From the NCBI GenBank assembly GCA_022393335.1, contig JAJEKB010001426.1:91912-155911 (forward strand): a stretch of DNA of 64,000 nt. The letters are read 5' to 3'. Below are positions 1-10,401 of this stretch, piece by piece. The position numbers and the translations under genes were made by a program. The DNA comes from Macrotrachela quadricornifera. Taxonomy: Eukaryota; Rotifera; Eurotatoria; Philodinida; Philodinidae. Each line of letters begins with the position of its first letter. The first letter of the stretch is position 1. The notes beneath the pieces are model-generated. The model worked only from the letters and a program-made list of their open reading frames with translations, was not told the origin of the DNA and ran no database searches.

Positions 1-236
1 CGTCATATTACCATTTACACTACCGTTTTGTTTTTTTATCTATAGAGGAGAGCATTTTTCACCTTAACGACTGATATGAATTATCAGTTATGAATACAAG
101 AGTAAATACAATCATGCGTTGTTACAGCATAGATCCTTGCACAACCATGGTGAAACATTTTCTTTGATTCATTTTAATTATTTGTATATATAAAAACGAA
201 AAGAATTTTGTTTTGTCACAATAAATTAAATTTAAT

Positions 237-932
237 ATGAATAACATTTCAACAATTGATAGTTTACCGAATGAATTAATTATTTGTACCTTTGATTATC
301 TGAAACCAGCAGAAAAATTTCAGTCGTTCTTTGACTATAATGATCGTTTTCGAAAATTAGTTAAACATTATGTAAAATACAGTCATCATGCACTTGACAA
401 TGATATTACAAGATTTTCAACGTTACATAGTTGGTATAAACATTTGAATTTTAATGATGGTGGTGTTACATTTTATATGATACCATTAAAGGGTGAACAA
501 CCAAGGTATAATTTTGACCCACAAATTTCTGATTTAATCGGAATTCATTGGCATTTTTGGCAACAGAAGCCTATATCACTTACTGATAAAAGAATAGAAA
601 AAATTAGTCAAAAATATCCTATTAAACTCAATCCATTCTTTTATCCTCTAGGGTACGGTGGCAGGTTATTAAAAGATAGCCCAGATTTTATTCGTCGACA
701 TTATCCGACACAATATGCAATCTTAACAGAAAAATTACTCCACACATCGTTAAAGTCATTCGATGAACTAATGAAATTTTACGGAGACGATGTCGAACTT
801 ATAATGTACTCAATCTATGCAAATGAGCCAAAACGTTTGAGAAATGTCATACGAGAAGTAGCACAATGCATATGGAGAGAGATACAAGCATTGGAAGATG
901 TTAATATATTAAAAATCAAATACGATTTATGA
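237..932 (+). CDS. F-box-like protein (231 aa)
   Basis: Single uninterrupted frame of 231 codons. Residues about 10-40 resemble an F-box: LPNELIICTFDYLKP followed by a hydrophobic and aromatic stretch. F-box proteins usually link a substrate to an SCF ubiquitin ligase. The rest (HWHFWQQKP, a C-terminal helix near residues 200-225) matches no family I recognise, so the substrate is unknown. No intron is needed. The last codons form the left edge of the segmental duplication: from base 884 onward the sequence recurs at 12476, so the second copy carries only the tail of this gene. The F-box call rests on the short N-terminal motif alone; a general hypothetical protein is the alternative. Confidence 0.6.
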   Translation: MNNISTIDSLPNELIICTFDYLKPAEKFQSFFDYNDRFRKLVKHYVKYSHHALDNDITRFSTLHSWYKHLNFNDGGVTFYMIPLKGEQPRYNFDPQISDLIGIHWHFWQQKPISLTDKRIEKISQKYPIKLNPFFYPLGYGGRLLKDSPDFIRRHYPTQYAILTEKLLHTSLKSFDELMKFYGDDVELIMYSIYANEPKRLRNVIREVAQCIWREIQALEDVNILKIKYDL

Positions 933-2243
933 TATATGTTACATTCAATGAATGTTTTCAATCAAAATCTAAGTAAATCAATTCGACTTAAAATTTTATT
1001 TATTTTTCATAATAATTTGTAAAATCAGCAATATTTTTTGTCTTAATATCTATTTTATCATAATACAATTTCGTTATAGACTAATCTATAATGTTCTGTA
1101 CTTTTAAATCAGTTTATATTAATCATGATCAATTACATTCAATCAGACTTCTTCGCTATTGCTTCATTTAACATTCATTGTAAACGCAAGAGAATCATAG
1201 TTTCTATCCATAATGGTTTTCAAAATATTGATCTCTCATTTCAATAATTGATTGTGTATTATCAATTAATGATAGAGTCAAATATAACTTGTATACTTTT
1301 CTAACATAATCATACAAGTTTGAAAGCACAAGAAAGATTTCGAGTCAATATGAATTCCATCACAGTAGCATAAACTAAGTTGGATGATTTTAAAAATCGA
1401 TCGAACTAAATTTCTCAATTACATTCATTTCCTTAAAAATATTTCATTTAATAATAACGAGTTTATTTTAAATATATTGTTAGGTTAAGTAAACTTTTCC
1501 TCCTCCTCATAATGGATGACTAAGCGAAAACTAAAAAGTCTAATAAAAAGATTCAAAATAGTGCTACATATACTTCAAACAATAGACTATTTAATGACGT
1601 TAAAATATTTATTATAAGGCTGAGATAGAATAAAATATCAGCTATATAAAAGTTGACATGAAGTGATGAAATGAATTGCGACATATATGCCAATTATTTG
1701 TTCGGAAGGGCATATTAAAAAAATAAGAATCCTTTCGCACCCCTATTAGAAAGTTAATAATTTTGTCAAAATGCTCTTGTATATGGTCTCCATCAACCAT
1801 GCTTAATATAAATTAGCATAAACACTTCTGGACTCTGTAACATTCATATGATGTTTTTGAAAAGAATTCGTGATTGTTCACGTATTTTCTGTTTGTCTGA
1901 ATTTAAAATCGTTTTTATTCGATGATATATAGAATAGTCCATAAAGCAGCATTGAATGATGCATAGTGGTGTTCAAAGTTGATTGTGCAACTAGGAAATG
2001 AGCTTGCATGAGTAAAATCTACACAATCACTCAAGCTCTCGAGCTACGATTTTCATCAAAATATAGTTCAATGTTTATACTTGTGTTTCTCTTGATCGAC
2101 TATTTAGTGTAGTTATACTTTCTTTTCTTGAAATAGTTACAAATTACACATCAGAAATATAAGAGACGATTCTCTTAGTTTGAAAAAAAGTTTTCTCATC
2201 TAATCTATTTAATTCAGAGAGTTTGTCGATAATATTCACTCAT

Positions 2244-2318
2244 GTTCCTGGGGCATAAGTCGCTAATGTATCTGGCTTCTAACCAAAGGATTGATGGTTC
2301 GACCCCATTCAAAGAACG
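2244..2318 (+). pseudogene. Degenerate tRNA-Arg(UCU)-like relic, copy 1
   Basis: The sequence folds roughly as a tRNA. It has a 7-base anticodon loop CTTCTAA (U33, anticodon UCU), a T-arm with a B-box-like GGTTCGACCCC, and an acceptor starting GTTCCTG. The acceptor has two mismatches, the anticodon stem one, and the D-arm is poor. It shares its anticodon and T-arm region with the tRNA 270 bases downstream on the opposite strand, so the two probably have a common origin. It is likely a dead tRNA or a tRNA-derived relic. Confidence 0.55.
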
Positions 2319-2588
2319 AAAAGAACAAGAAATTTCATCATATCTATTTTTGTGTTTTTTACTTCCGATTTGAACTATATTAATGATAAGATTTTGAGAG
2401 AAAGGTATACTATTGATTCATTTTACAGAGTATTTTTTTCTTCAATATATAGTCATTGTACAGAAGGAAACAGAACAATGATGAAATGTTTGTATGACGC
2501 AAGTTTTTTTTAGAGAAATAGTCGCTCTCGAAATAAGGTATTGCATCATATTGTTTCGATAGATTCATGAAAAAAAATACTATTAAGC

Positions 2589-2661
2589 CGCTCCTGGATG
2601 GACTCGAACCATCAATCGTCCGGTTAGAGGCCGGATGCGTTAGCCATTGCGCCACAAGAGC
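2589..2661 (-). tRNA. tRNA-Arg(UCU)-like gene with C33, copy 1
   Basis: A 73-base cloverleaf on the minus strand. The acceptor GCTCTTG pairs with CAGGAGC over 7 bp with one G-U. The D-arm starts GCGC, the anticodon stem is a perfect TCCGG/CCGGA, the variable loop has 5 bases, and the T-stem is GATGG/CCATC with loop TTCGAGT. The anticodon loop is CCTCTAA, which gives anticodon UCU (Arg) but C rather than U at position 33. There is also a D-stem mismatch at 13-22. The B-box GGTTCGAGTCC is intact, and a run of eight T follows about 13 bases after the 3' end, a good pol III terminator. It may be functional or a recent pseudogene. Confidence 0.8.
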
Positions 2662-2783
2662 ACATTTATGAACAGCATTTGGAGATCAACGTTTCTTCGA
2701 TATTCATTTTCGTTAAATCTTCAAATTTAGTCATGATTAAAATTAGACATGAATAGGCTGATCGTGATTATCAATTAACTACT

Positions 2784-3493
2784 TTATTCAATCCATTTAA
2801 CAAGAGGTAAACGAAATCTTCCCATCCACATATCTTCAACATCTGTGGATGAAGGTAATTCTCCAAGTTTTTTTTCAAGTAAAACAGTCATATCATTTTT
2901 TGATAAAGTCAAATCATTTCCTTGTTTCACTTCTTTTTGTAAATCATTGTATATTTCTTCTATCATTGCTGTTACATGTTTTTGTCTTTCTTTTTCTTCT
3001 TGAAAATGACGCCATGGGGCATATTGTTCTAATGTGATACTAGAAAAAAGTCGAAAAAGCATGAGTTAATTATGAAAAATCTTCATAGTTATAGCGAAAG
3101 TCGGTAAAAACAATAAAGTTCTCAAACCTGTAAATTTGTTTGGCTTCCCATAAAGATGGTACACAACTAGTATGTTCTTTGTACATTGTCTTACATTCAT
3201 CTAAAGTAATTCGAGCGTAATTTACATTTGGTTTATTATTCCATATTGATTGTGCGATTTTTTTTATTTCTTGTTTTTTTTAATAAAGTTGAATTTTAGG
3301 TTCTGCATCAGGAATAGGAGAAAATGCTACACCTGTTACATCAGAAGATTTGTATCGACGATATTCATGTTGAATCAAATTAAAAATAGCAATATTACAT
3401 TGACCAAGAAGTATATTTGATGGGTTGTAAGTTGTCCAATTGATATGACCAGCATCAATACCAAATCGAAAAAAACAAACAATGTATCATCAT
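2784..3493 (-). pseudogene. Hypothetical two-exon gene, decayed copy 1
   Basis: Exon 2 (2784-3039) is open and joins exon 1 (from 3128 upward) across an 88-bp GT-AG intron (3040-3127, acceptor TTTTTTCTAG). Exon 1 is broken relative to copy 2 at 15024-15409. One extra base in an A-run near 3470 shifts the frame close to the start. A Tyr codon has become TAA near 3282, and 21 bases (7 codons) of a Lys/Glu-rich stretch are missing. The product is not recognised. Copy 2 predicts roughly 215 residues with a charged central coiled-coil-like region and a C-terminal exon rich in Glu and Lys. The neighbouring tRNA and relic lie in the same duplicated block. Confidence 0.75.
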
Positions 3494-4307
3494 TATTAAT
3501 ATGTGGTATGATCGAAAAAAATTAGATACTTTTACATTAATCATGAGTCTTTCTTAGACATTTCAACTGATTGATACTACTAACTTTAGAATTGACTCAA
3601 ATATGAACAGAAAGTATACAGAAAATTATATTTAATAAAACTAAATATTTTGACAAAGAGGCAAAAAATAATTCGAATTTTTTTACATATTCAGTTACAT
3701 TTAAAAAGGAATGATATTTATGAAAATAAAAGCCATCAATCACTTGAAGTGTCTACAAAAAAAACACACATGCTAGGATAAGTTGCAAACAAAAGTTAAA
3801 ATAACTTTCATAAAAAGAAACTTTTTAAAATGCTGATGTGAAAAAATCAACAAGCATCTAAGATCTATCTTAATTTTTTCTTTTCGAGAAAATGTCTCTA
3901 ATTAACTCAAATCAAATTATATGTCTTTTAAACATTGGTTATTTACAAAATTTTAGGAAAAACCTCATATTTAAGTTAACTGGTGAGTCACATCAATATT
4001 TGTAGTTATAGTATTATCTAGAAAAAAAATACAAGATAGAAGTTACATCTAATTTTACTTATGGATACATATGTAACCTATTTCAGACTAGATTGATATA
4101 ACAAGAATTATACTATCTAGTTGTTTGATTATTATTTACAATTTGTCAACGATTGACTTGTTCAGATTAGTATGTATAATTAGAACAAATGCTAATATTC
4201 TATAAAAATTATTATCTCTAATAGATATAAGCATTTTATAGAAAAAATTTCTAATGAATATAAAGCTTTTTCAAATTCATTAATTGCTAATGGTATAATT
4301 AAAATGC

Positions 4308-5172
4308 CTAAACTACGTGTAAAAAGTCTTGGTACAAGAGTTCTGTTCGATTTTCAAACGCCTATAGGTTGCAGTAGAGAATCAAAAGTAGTTAGCAAGA
4401 AGGAGAATTTCATGCTCTGTCTAAGTATATAATCAGAATTTTATTCTGATTTGAACTTGATTCATTAAGAACAAATATTTAATGGGAACGAAAAATGACG
4501 TTTGTACAAGACACATAGTTTCAAAGATATTGATAAGTATGTTTGCTGATTTTTCGGTTATTTAAACGTAATCGAAAGTAATCGGTTAGAATTAGTATTT
4601 GATGCTCTTACTAAATATACCTTTAGAATTTTACTCTCATTCTTTTCTAATCAGCTGTAAGGAAACATCTGATTAAAGAAAACTGTCACTTGCAACACGT
4701 AAAATGCGTTTGTTTCATCCCATTCGTAATTTTTTTAAAAGGTTTTATGGGATAATTTTCATTTCCTTTAGTTGAGGAGAATTTAATATCCTAGAAAATT
4801 ATAGGTTGCAATACACTAGAACTTAAAAGAATTAAAAATTTTTCAGAATGCTACTCTTTACACAAGATAACATTTGTCAAGACAATCTTTTTTCCACTAT
4901 TGTGATCTTTAAATTACAACGATTTCTTATGCTTTGCAATGATATGCTAGAAACGAAGTATATTAAGCATTTTGTAGACCAAGCTTTATTCTGCAAGTTG
5001 GTCTGAAAAGGGCTTTCCTCTAATTTGAATGGATGCACTTTCAATCAAAATACAAAAATGGATTCCATGAAATTCTCTTTCTAGCTAACTACTTTTGATT
5101 ATCTCCTGCAACCTATAAGCAATCGAAAATCGAACAAAACTTTGGTACCAAGACGTTTTACATGTAGGTTAT
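4308..5172. mobile_element. Inverted-repeat element (non-autonomous DNA transposon candidate)
   Basis: About 105 bases at 4308-4414 reappear reverse-complemented at 5060-5172. Shared blocks include GTCTTGGTAC, TTCGATTTTC, TATAGGTTGCAG and AATCAAAAGTAGTTAGC. The roughly 650-base interior is AT-rich with no ORF. The outer boundary coincides with the end of homology between the two segmental-duplication copies. I see no clear target-site duplication, so the exact edges and superfamily are unknown. Confidence 0.7.
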
Positions 5173-5174
5173 GC

Positions 5175-6056
5175 TTGGCTTCAACGTGAAACATGTTTTA
5201 TTTGAATGAAAAAAAAAAATTTTCGACATCCCTGAAGAGCTACAGATCCGAACATTTTTTTCGACCTACTTGAAAATTTGCCTTTCAAATATGGTCAGAG
5301 TCAGCCCTAATTACATTCTAATAAAAAAAATCTTAATTTCGTTGGGTGCAAAAAATGGCCGTACCTGTCCTAGTTCTTTGATGATTTTTTAAGTTACTTA
5401 TCGCCAACACAATTGAATAGTAATGTATCGAAAAAAAAAGAAATTACATTTCCATCTATACAACGTGTAGTATATCTGTTGAGCATCCAATCATCAAAAA
5501 TGATCGTTACATTCACTTACAATAGTAGAGAACTCAAGGGGGAAAGTGCTGGGACTCATCACATGTTGGTGCTGTTAAGCTTAGAACGTTAGAAGATAAA
5601 TATTGACGTGGAATTTAGTTAAAAACAAGGTAAAATTATTAACGTATTTAGTATATTTTTGGTCCTTTGCTCGTTTCATTTCTGTCATTTCACTTATTCC
5701 TGTGTTTTTCTTTCTTCATCATTAAACTCGATATTTTCCTTCATTTGACTTTGTTCGAACCAGCACCGCAAAACGTGACAAAGCACGACAGTTTTCTGTT
5801 CATATTCACTTTGATTAAATCTACTTTATTAAAATGCGATATATAGACTCTCGGTCTTAAAATTCAAAGTGGTTAAACATTATTGAACATTTTTTCTTTG
5901 AATACGATTGACCAGAAATTTATTAAGATAAAACCATTGCTTTATTTGTCAGATAAAAAAGTCATTTGTGACCTGTTCTTCATGTTACATAATAACGATT
6001 GACATTCTAAATAAAAAGTAAAAACAAATTTAGAACATTCATTTTCTAAAAAGTAA
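5175..6056. other. Intergenic, nothing recognised
   Basis: AT-rich sequence between the inverted-repeat element and the transporter gene. I see no ORF, RNA gene or clear repeat here. Confidence 0.6.
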
Positions 6057-7676
6057 TCAATTTACTGGATTTAATAATGGACATCTACTGTTTTTACGTT
6101 TTAATAAGAATTTTAAGGTTAAAACTAAAATTATATTTAAACAGATAAAACCGATAACAATTCCATGTCCGAGATGATAATAAGGTTTATCCGATGAACG
6201 GTATATTTGTCCCGAGAATATTCCTCCTACACTGCCTGCCGCTGCAATCAGTGCTATCGCAACAGCCCGTTTTGTTTGTCCACCAATATTACAAGTAACC
6301 CAAGACGGAATCAAGGAATACGAGCTAAAAACACCTATAGATGCAACGAATGCACCAAAATAAAGATGTTTTCCGGAAAATATCAAATATAAAAACCCTG
6401 CCAATCCAACGCATAGAAAAATCAGGATATGATTACCCCGATCATTCAGACGAGCAGCATTATAAGAAACAATAATTGATATAATGCATGAAGCAATGTA
6501 TGGTGGAATAGTCAATAATTGACTAACAACATTTCCAAAATTCATATCATTGATTATGGTTGGAAGAAAATAACTTAATGAAAAAACGGGTGTTAAGCTA
6601 CAGAAGTTTATCATCATATATAGCCACACCTTCCAATCACAAAATGCTAAACTAATTTGATTCGAAGAATTATCGTCGTTATCATCTCCAATCTGCTTTA
6701 AATCCATTCGCAATCGTGCTGTTAACATGTCTTTCTCGACTTGATTCAACCCTTTTACAAAAAAACAAAAATCATTTGAAAATTCTTTTCTATCAATACA
6801 TACATTTAACGTCTCGAGGATAATTAGCTAAATATTTATATGTTAACAGCGATAAACAAACGGTTGGTACACCTTCAAATAAGAAGATTAATTGCCATTC
6901 ATTTAAATTACCTAATTTATGTAATTGTGCTATTCCATACGCCTAAATTCGAAAATAAACCATTTTAGAAATGAATTTCAAAATAAAAACTAACCAAAAC
7001 TCCTGCAAATGCTCCAGCAAACAGTGCACCAGAGAAAAATATACCTATTCGAAGTGACTGATCTTTTCTTGTATACCATAATGACAAGTAGAAAATAATT
7101 CCTGGGAAAAAACCAGATTCAGCAAGTCCCTATCAACACAAATTTCATTTAAAAAAGAAATCAAAATTTTGATTTGAATTCAAACCAAACAGAATCTTGC
7201 AATATAAAGAGTAGTTGCATTATATACAAACATCATCAATATAATTATGATACCCCATATTAATAATAAACTTCCAATCCATCTTGATGGACCAAATAAT
7301 TCCATAAACAGATTTGACGGGACTTCGAACAGAACCTATTAAACAGTTCTTTCAACGCAATAGCTTTTTTTTATATTCAATCTTTATTGACAAAATTCTC
7401 AATAACTTACGTAGGATATAAAAAACGTCGAAACCGCCCAATTGTAATCTGTTTCAGTTAGGTTTAGATCCTTATCAAAATCGAAAAGACGGGCATTCCC
7501 TTAAAAAAATATTAGTTTCATTTTCTGTGGAACATTATTTTAATTTGAATACCGATATTAATCCGATCCATATAACTAAAAAAGTATAGGATCGTTACCA
7601 TAGGTACGAGTCGAGAATCGATTTTTCGTAAAATGCGATCCATCGCTTGGCCATCGTTATATTGTATTTGATTCAT
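6057..7676 (-). CDS. MFS transporter, anion:cation symporter (Dal5/allantoate permease-like) family
   Basis: Six exons join in frame to 443 residues: 7676-7553, 7499-7411, 7335-7186, 7129-6995, 6942-6804 and 6751-6057, with short GT-AG introns. The product is a 12-helix major facilitator. Diagnostic stretches are YMDRINIGNARL after the first helix, GLAESGFFPGIIFYLSLWYT in the middle, EGVPTVCLS, then YPRDVKWLNQVEK in the central loop, followed by LLTIPPYIAS. These are hallmarks of the ACS family, best known from fungi (allantoate, nicotinate, pantothenate and similar organic anion permeases at the plasma membrane). The substrate cannot be read from sequence. Length is slightly short of the usual 480-530, mostly at the termini. 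A fungal origin by horizontal transfer with later intron gain is an inference. All junctions keep frame and no stop is seen. Confidence 0.88.
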
Positions 7677-7916
7677 TTATTTTTTGAACTCTCTCTTGAT
7701 CGAAAACAAAAAGTCAAACTTTCAAAAGTTTATCTATAATTCAAAGATGAGACTGAATTTAGTCAGATTCAATTCTTTTTTCAATAGTAAAAGAAATGCT
7801 GCTCATATGATGTAATACTGTGAAATTTTTCAAAAATTATATTTTTTTAATTCAACAAACTGTTTTCTTTGGAGAGAGATCTATTTTATTTAAGATAAGA
7901 TACCTACGTTTTTATC

Positions 7917-8917
7917 TAGGGATACAACGGTGACGATCAATAATCACTTAATCGTAAACGATTAATCAGTTCGGAATGATAACCGATTAACCGATTAACC
8001 GATTAAAACCATATTGGCCTAAGTACGGTTATTTGCAAAGGTACCATGGAATTACCTATAGGTTGTTACATTTATCCTGTAGAGGTATCTATGAGTCCGC
8101 ACTAGTTATCTTATGGAGGTACTTATAGGGTGGTTATTGAGAACCGATGGGTGTCCCTATAGGATAGGTGTTGCGGATAGGGGTGAGACTAGGGGGCGTC
8201 ACTTTAACTTCGAAAACACTTTGTTAAACTATGGAATTTTCGAACTTTGACTGTGATTTTTCAAAGTTAAAGTGAGTTGACGATATACCTTAAAATCCTC
8301 AAGTCCTATATAACAGGAGTACCCATCGGTCCTCAACTCCTATATGATGAGACTACCCATAGGTCCTCAAGTGCTATACTATAATGGTGTTTTTAATATG
8401 AAACTTTTGACCAATTAGATTTCGAGGCATTTTTCTGCGCGAAAAAAAGGACGAACCCTACAGTTATTCGGGCCAAATTGAGGTTATCAAAAGTGCTCTA
8501 CAAAAGTCCTCATAGAATCTCCCATGGTTATCCATGGAATAAGCGAATCATAGTGACTGAGCGTTATTTGTATATAGTACTTGAGGACACCTCTGGAATC
8601 AGCGTATAACAACTCTAGTATCCCTCTCCCAGGATAGTATCATGAGAATTCTTTTGTCTTAGCAGGAGCACTTTAACTTTAAGAAATTTAAAGTTGAAGT
8701 GTTTCGCTCTAATTAAAGTTTAAAGTATGTCACTTTAACGTTAACTTTGCAGATAGTCGCACTTAGGCCAATTATGCTTTTAATCGGTTAATCAATGCAA
8801 TCGATTTTCGTTTTAAGCGGTTTAATCAGTTCATCCGACTAGCTTTTGATCAGTCCAAACGATTACTGTTCCACAAATTCACCGATCGGCCGACAAATTG
8901 TCACCGTTGTATCCCTA
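7917..8917. mobile_element. Non-autonomous hAT-like DNA transposon, 1001 bp
   Basis: The ends are perfect 18-base inverted repeats starting TAGGGATACAACGG. They are flanked on both sides by the identical 8-bp direct repeat TTTTTATC (7909-7916 and 8918-8925). The 8-bp duplication and the YARNG-type end fit the hAT superfamily. A second, inner inverted match (ACCGATTAAAA...TTGGCCTAAGT) extends the arms to about 120 bases. Short CCGATTAA tandem units occur near 7980. There is no coding capacity, so it depends on a transposase elsewhere. Confidence 0.88.
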
Positions 8918-8969
8918 TTTTTATCATCGGCAGGTTTTTGAATGAGGGTGCGAGCTGTTAAGGAATCTT

Positions 8970-9300
8970 GAATTCAAAAATTATATAACATTAAGGGCCA
9001 CCAAAAGTTTGATACACGGAATAAAACAAATCTACTAAAGCATCTGAAAGGATACCAAAAAAGCCGAGGATTCCAACGAATCCAGAGAATCGAGGAACGC
9101 ATGGAAACCAAAGATACCAAAGAGTCTAAGGATACTAAGAAACCTAAGAGTCGCATAGAATACAAAAAACCCAAGGAAGCTAAAGATACTTAGGATATCA
9201 ATGATACCAAAACATTCAAGGACACGAAAGTAATTAAGCAAGTCAATGATATCGAGTAATTCAAAATGTCAAGGACATTAAGGAACTCCAGGCTACCAAG
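8970..9300. repeat. Degenerate short tandem repeat (minisatellite)
   Basis: Many imperfect 9-18-base units based on AAGGATACCAAAG and AAGAAACCTAAG follow one another, on a purine-rich plus strand. Open frames across it are by-products of the repeat. From 9300 to 10401 I see only AT-rich sequence with no gene. Confidence 0.6.
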
Positions 9301-10401
9301 TAGCCATTTGTACTTTTTGTTTTCAAAATAGGCAAAATTTTGAGGTACCAAATATCCATCATATGCAAATCATACTTACCTTGTTACATGATGAACTCAC
9401 TTTTCTTATCTCATCTTTTTATAGTTCTTCTTTGTAAATAGTAGAGCTTTTCAGGTTGCATCTTGTGATATATTTTGTTTTTTTTTTCGATAAAAGATAA
9501 CAGCTAACAAAAACATGACATAAGAAAAAAAGAAATTTATCTTGTATCAAAAAAGGAAAAATATTTTTTTTTTACATGGTCCAAAAGATGGGTGGATTTG
9601 CTACCTGAAATGGCTCGATTAAAAAACTTGGAAAAAACCCTCCGACAATTATATCTTATTTAAGATGTAATTAAGTCTACCATTAAAATTGACACGAACT
9701 GCTTTTCTTTATATCAACAGGGAAAATGTTGCGAACTTTTTTCCATAACTTATTTGATTTGGATTCAGAAATCCTCAAGACTTCGAAAATCACGGAAATT
9801 AGGCACTGCTAGAGGCTACATTTCGTAAAAGTTAAATCTGCATAAAGCTCAAAATGATGATCGTAATAATCTTATCATAAATTTCGGCGTAAAAATGAAA
9901 CGAAGATATTTTCGTTTTGATAGAGTCAAAATTTTATTTAAAAACAATTGTTATCATTAGCAAAGAATTGCGTTTGTTGCATTTGCGTGTGACTCTTATT
10001 TTATCTCAATAAACAAGGATAAATATCTATTTGTATTGTTTATAAAAGGAAGAATATATAAGGATCTGTTTGATAAAAGAATCTTATTCTTTTTATTTTT
10101 TTCTTTGAAATTCAATTTCACCTACTATTGAGACGAGCTTGAAAATAAGTGTAGAAACGAACTGTTCTTGAGTAGAATCTGATCAATCATTGAAAGTGTT
10201 ACGAGAACTTTTGATTTTAGAATAATGAGATTTAATTGAATAGTTTTTGAAAATTAGAATTTTCATCCATCTATCATCGAGTAGTGTTCTATAGAGGTCG
10301 ATTCAGACAATAGTAAAACGATGCAAAAATTCTCGATTTACGTTTTCTTCCAATGATTTAACCGAAATTGATTTTATTAAATAGATAATATATTCGAGAA
10401 T

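Larger units (their letters stand above)
884..4313. repeat. Segmental duplication, copy 1
   Basis: This stretch is collinear with 12476-15778 in the same orientation. The match begins inside the last codons of the F-box gene and runs through a tRNA-like relic, a tRNA gene and a two-exon hypothetical gene to about 4313, where an inverted-repeat element begins. Short alignments by eye differ at only a few bases per 60, with scattered indels. Copy 1 has extra sequence near 1420-1490 and 3500-3880. Copy 2 has an extra block at about 14322-14575. No gene apart from those listed separately is visible between 933 and 2243. Confidence 0.93.

Noticed and set aside
2410..2655. 81-codon ORF starting MAQWLTHPASNRTIDG
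   Set aside because: Its N-terminal half is the tRNA gene read as protein. No independent coding signal remains.
9035..9241. Overlapping minus-strand ORFs rich in Phe, Leu and Ser
   Set aside because: They arise from the degenerate short tandem repeat at 8970-9300.
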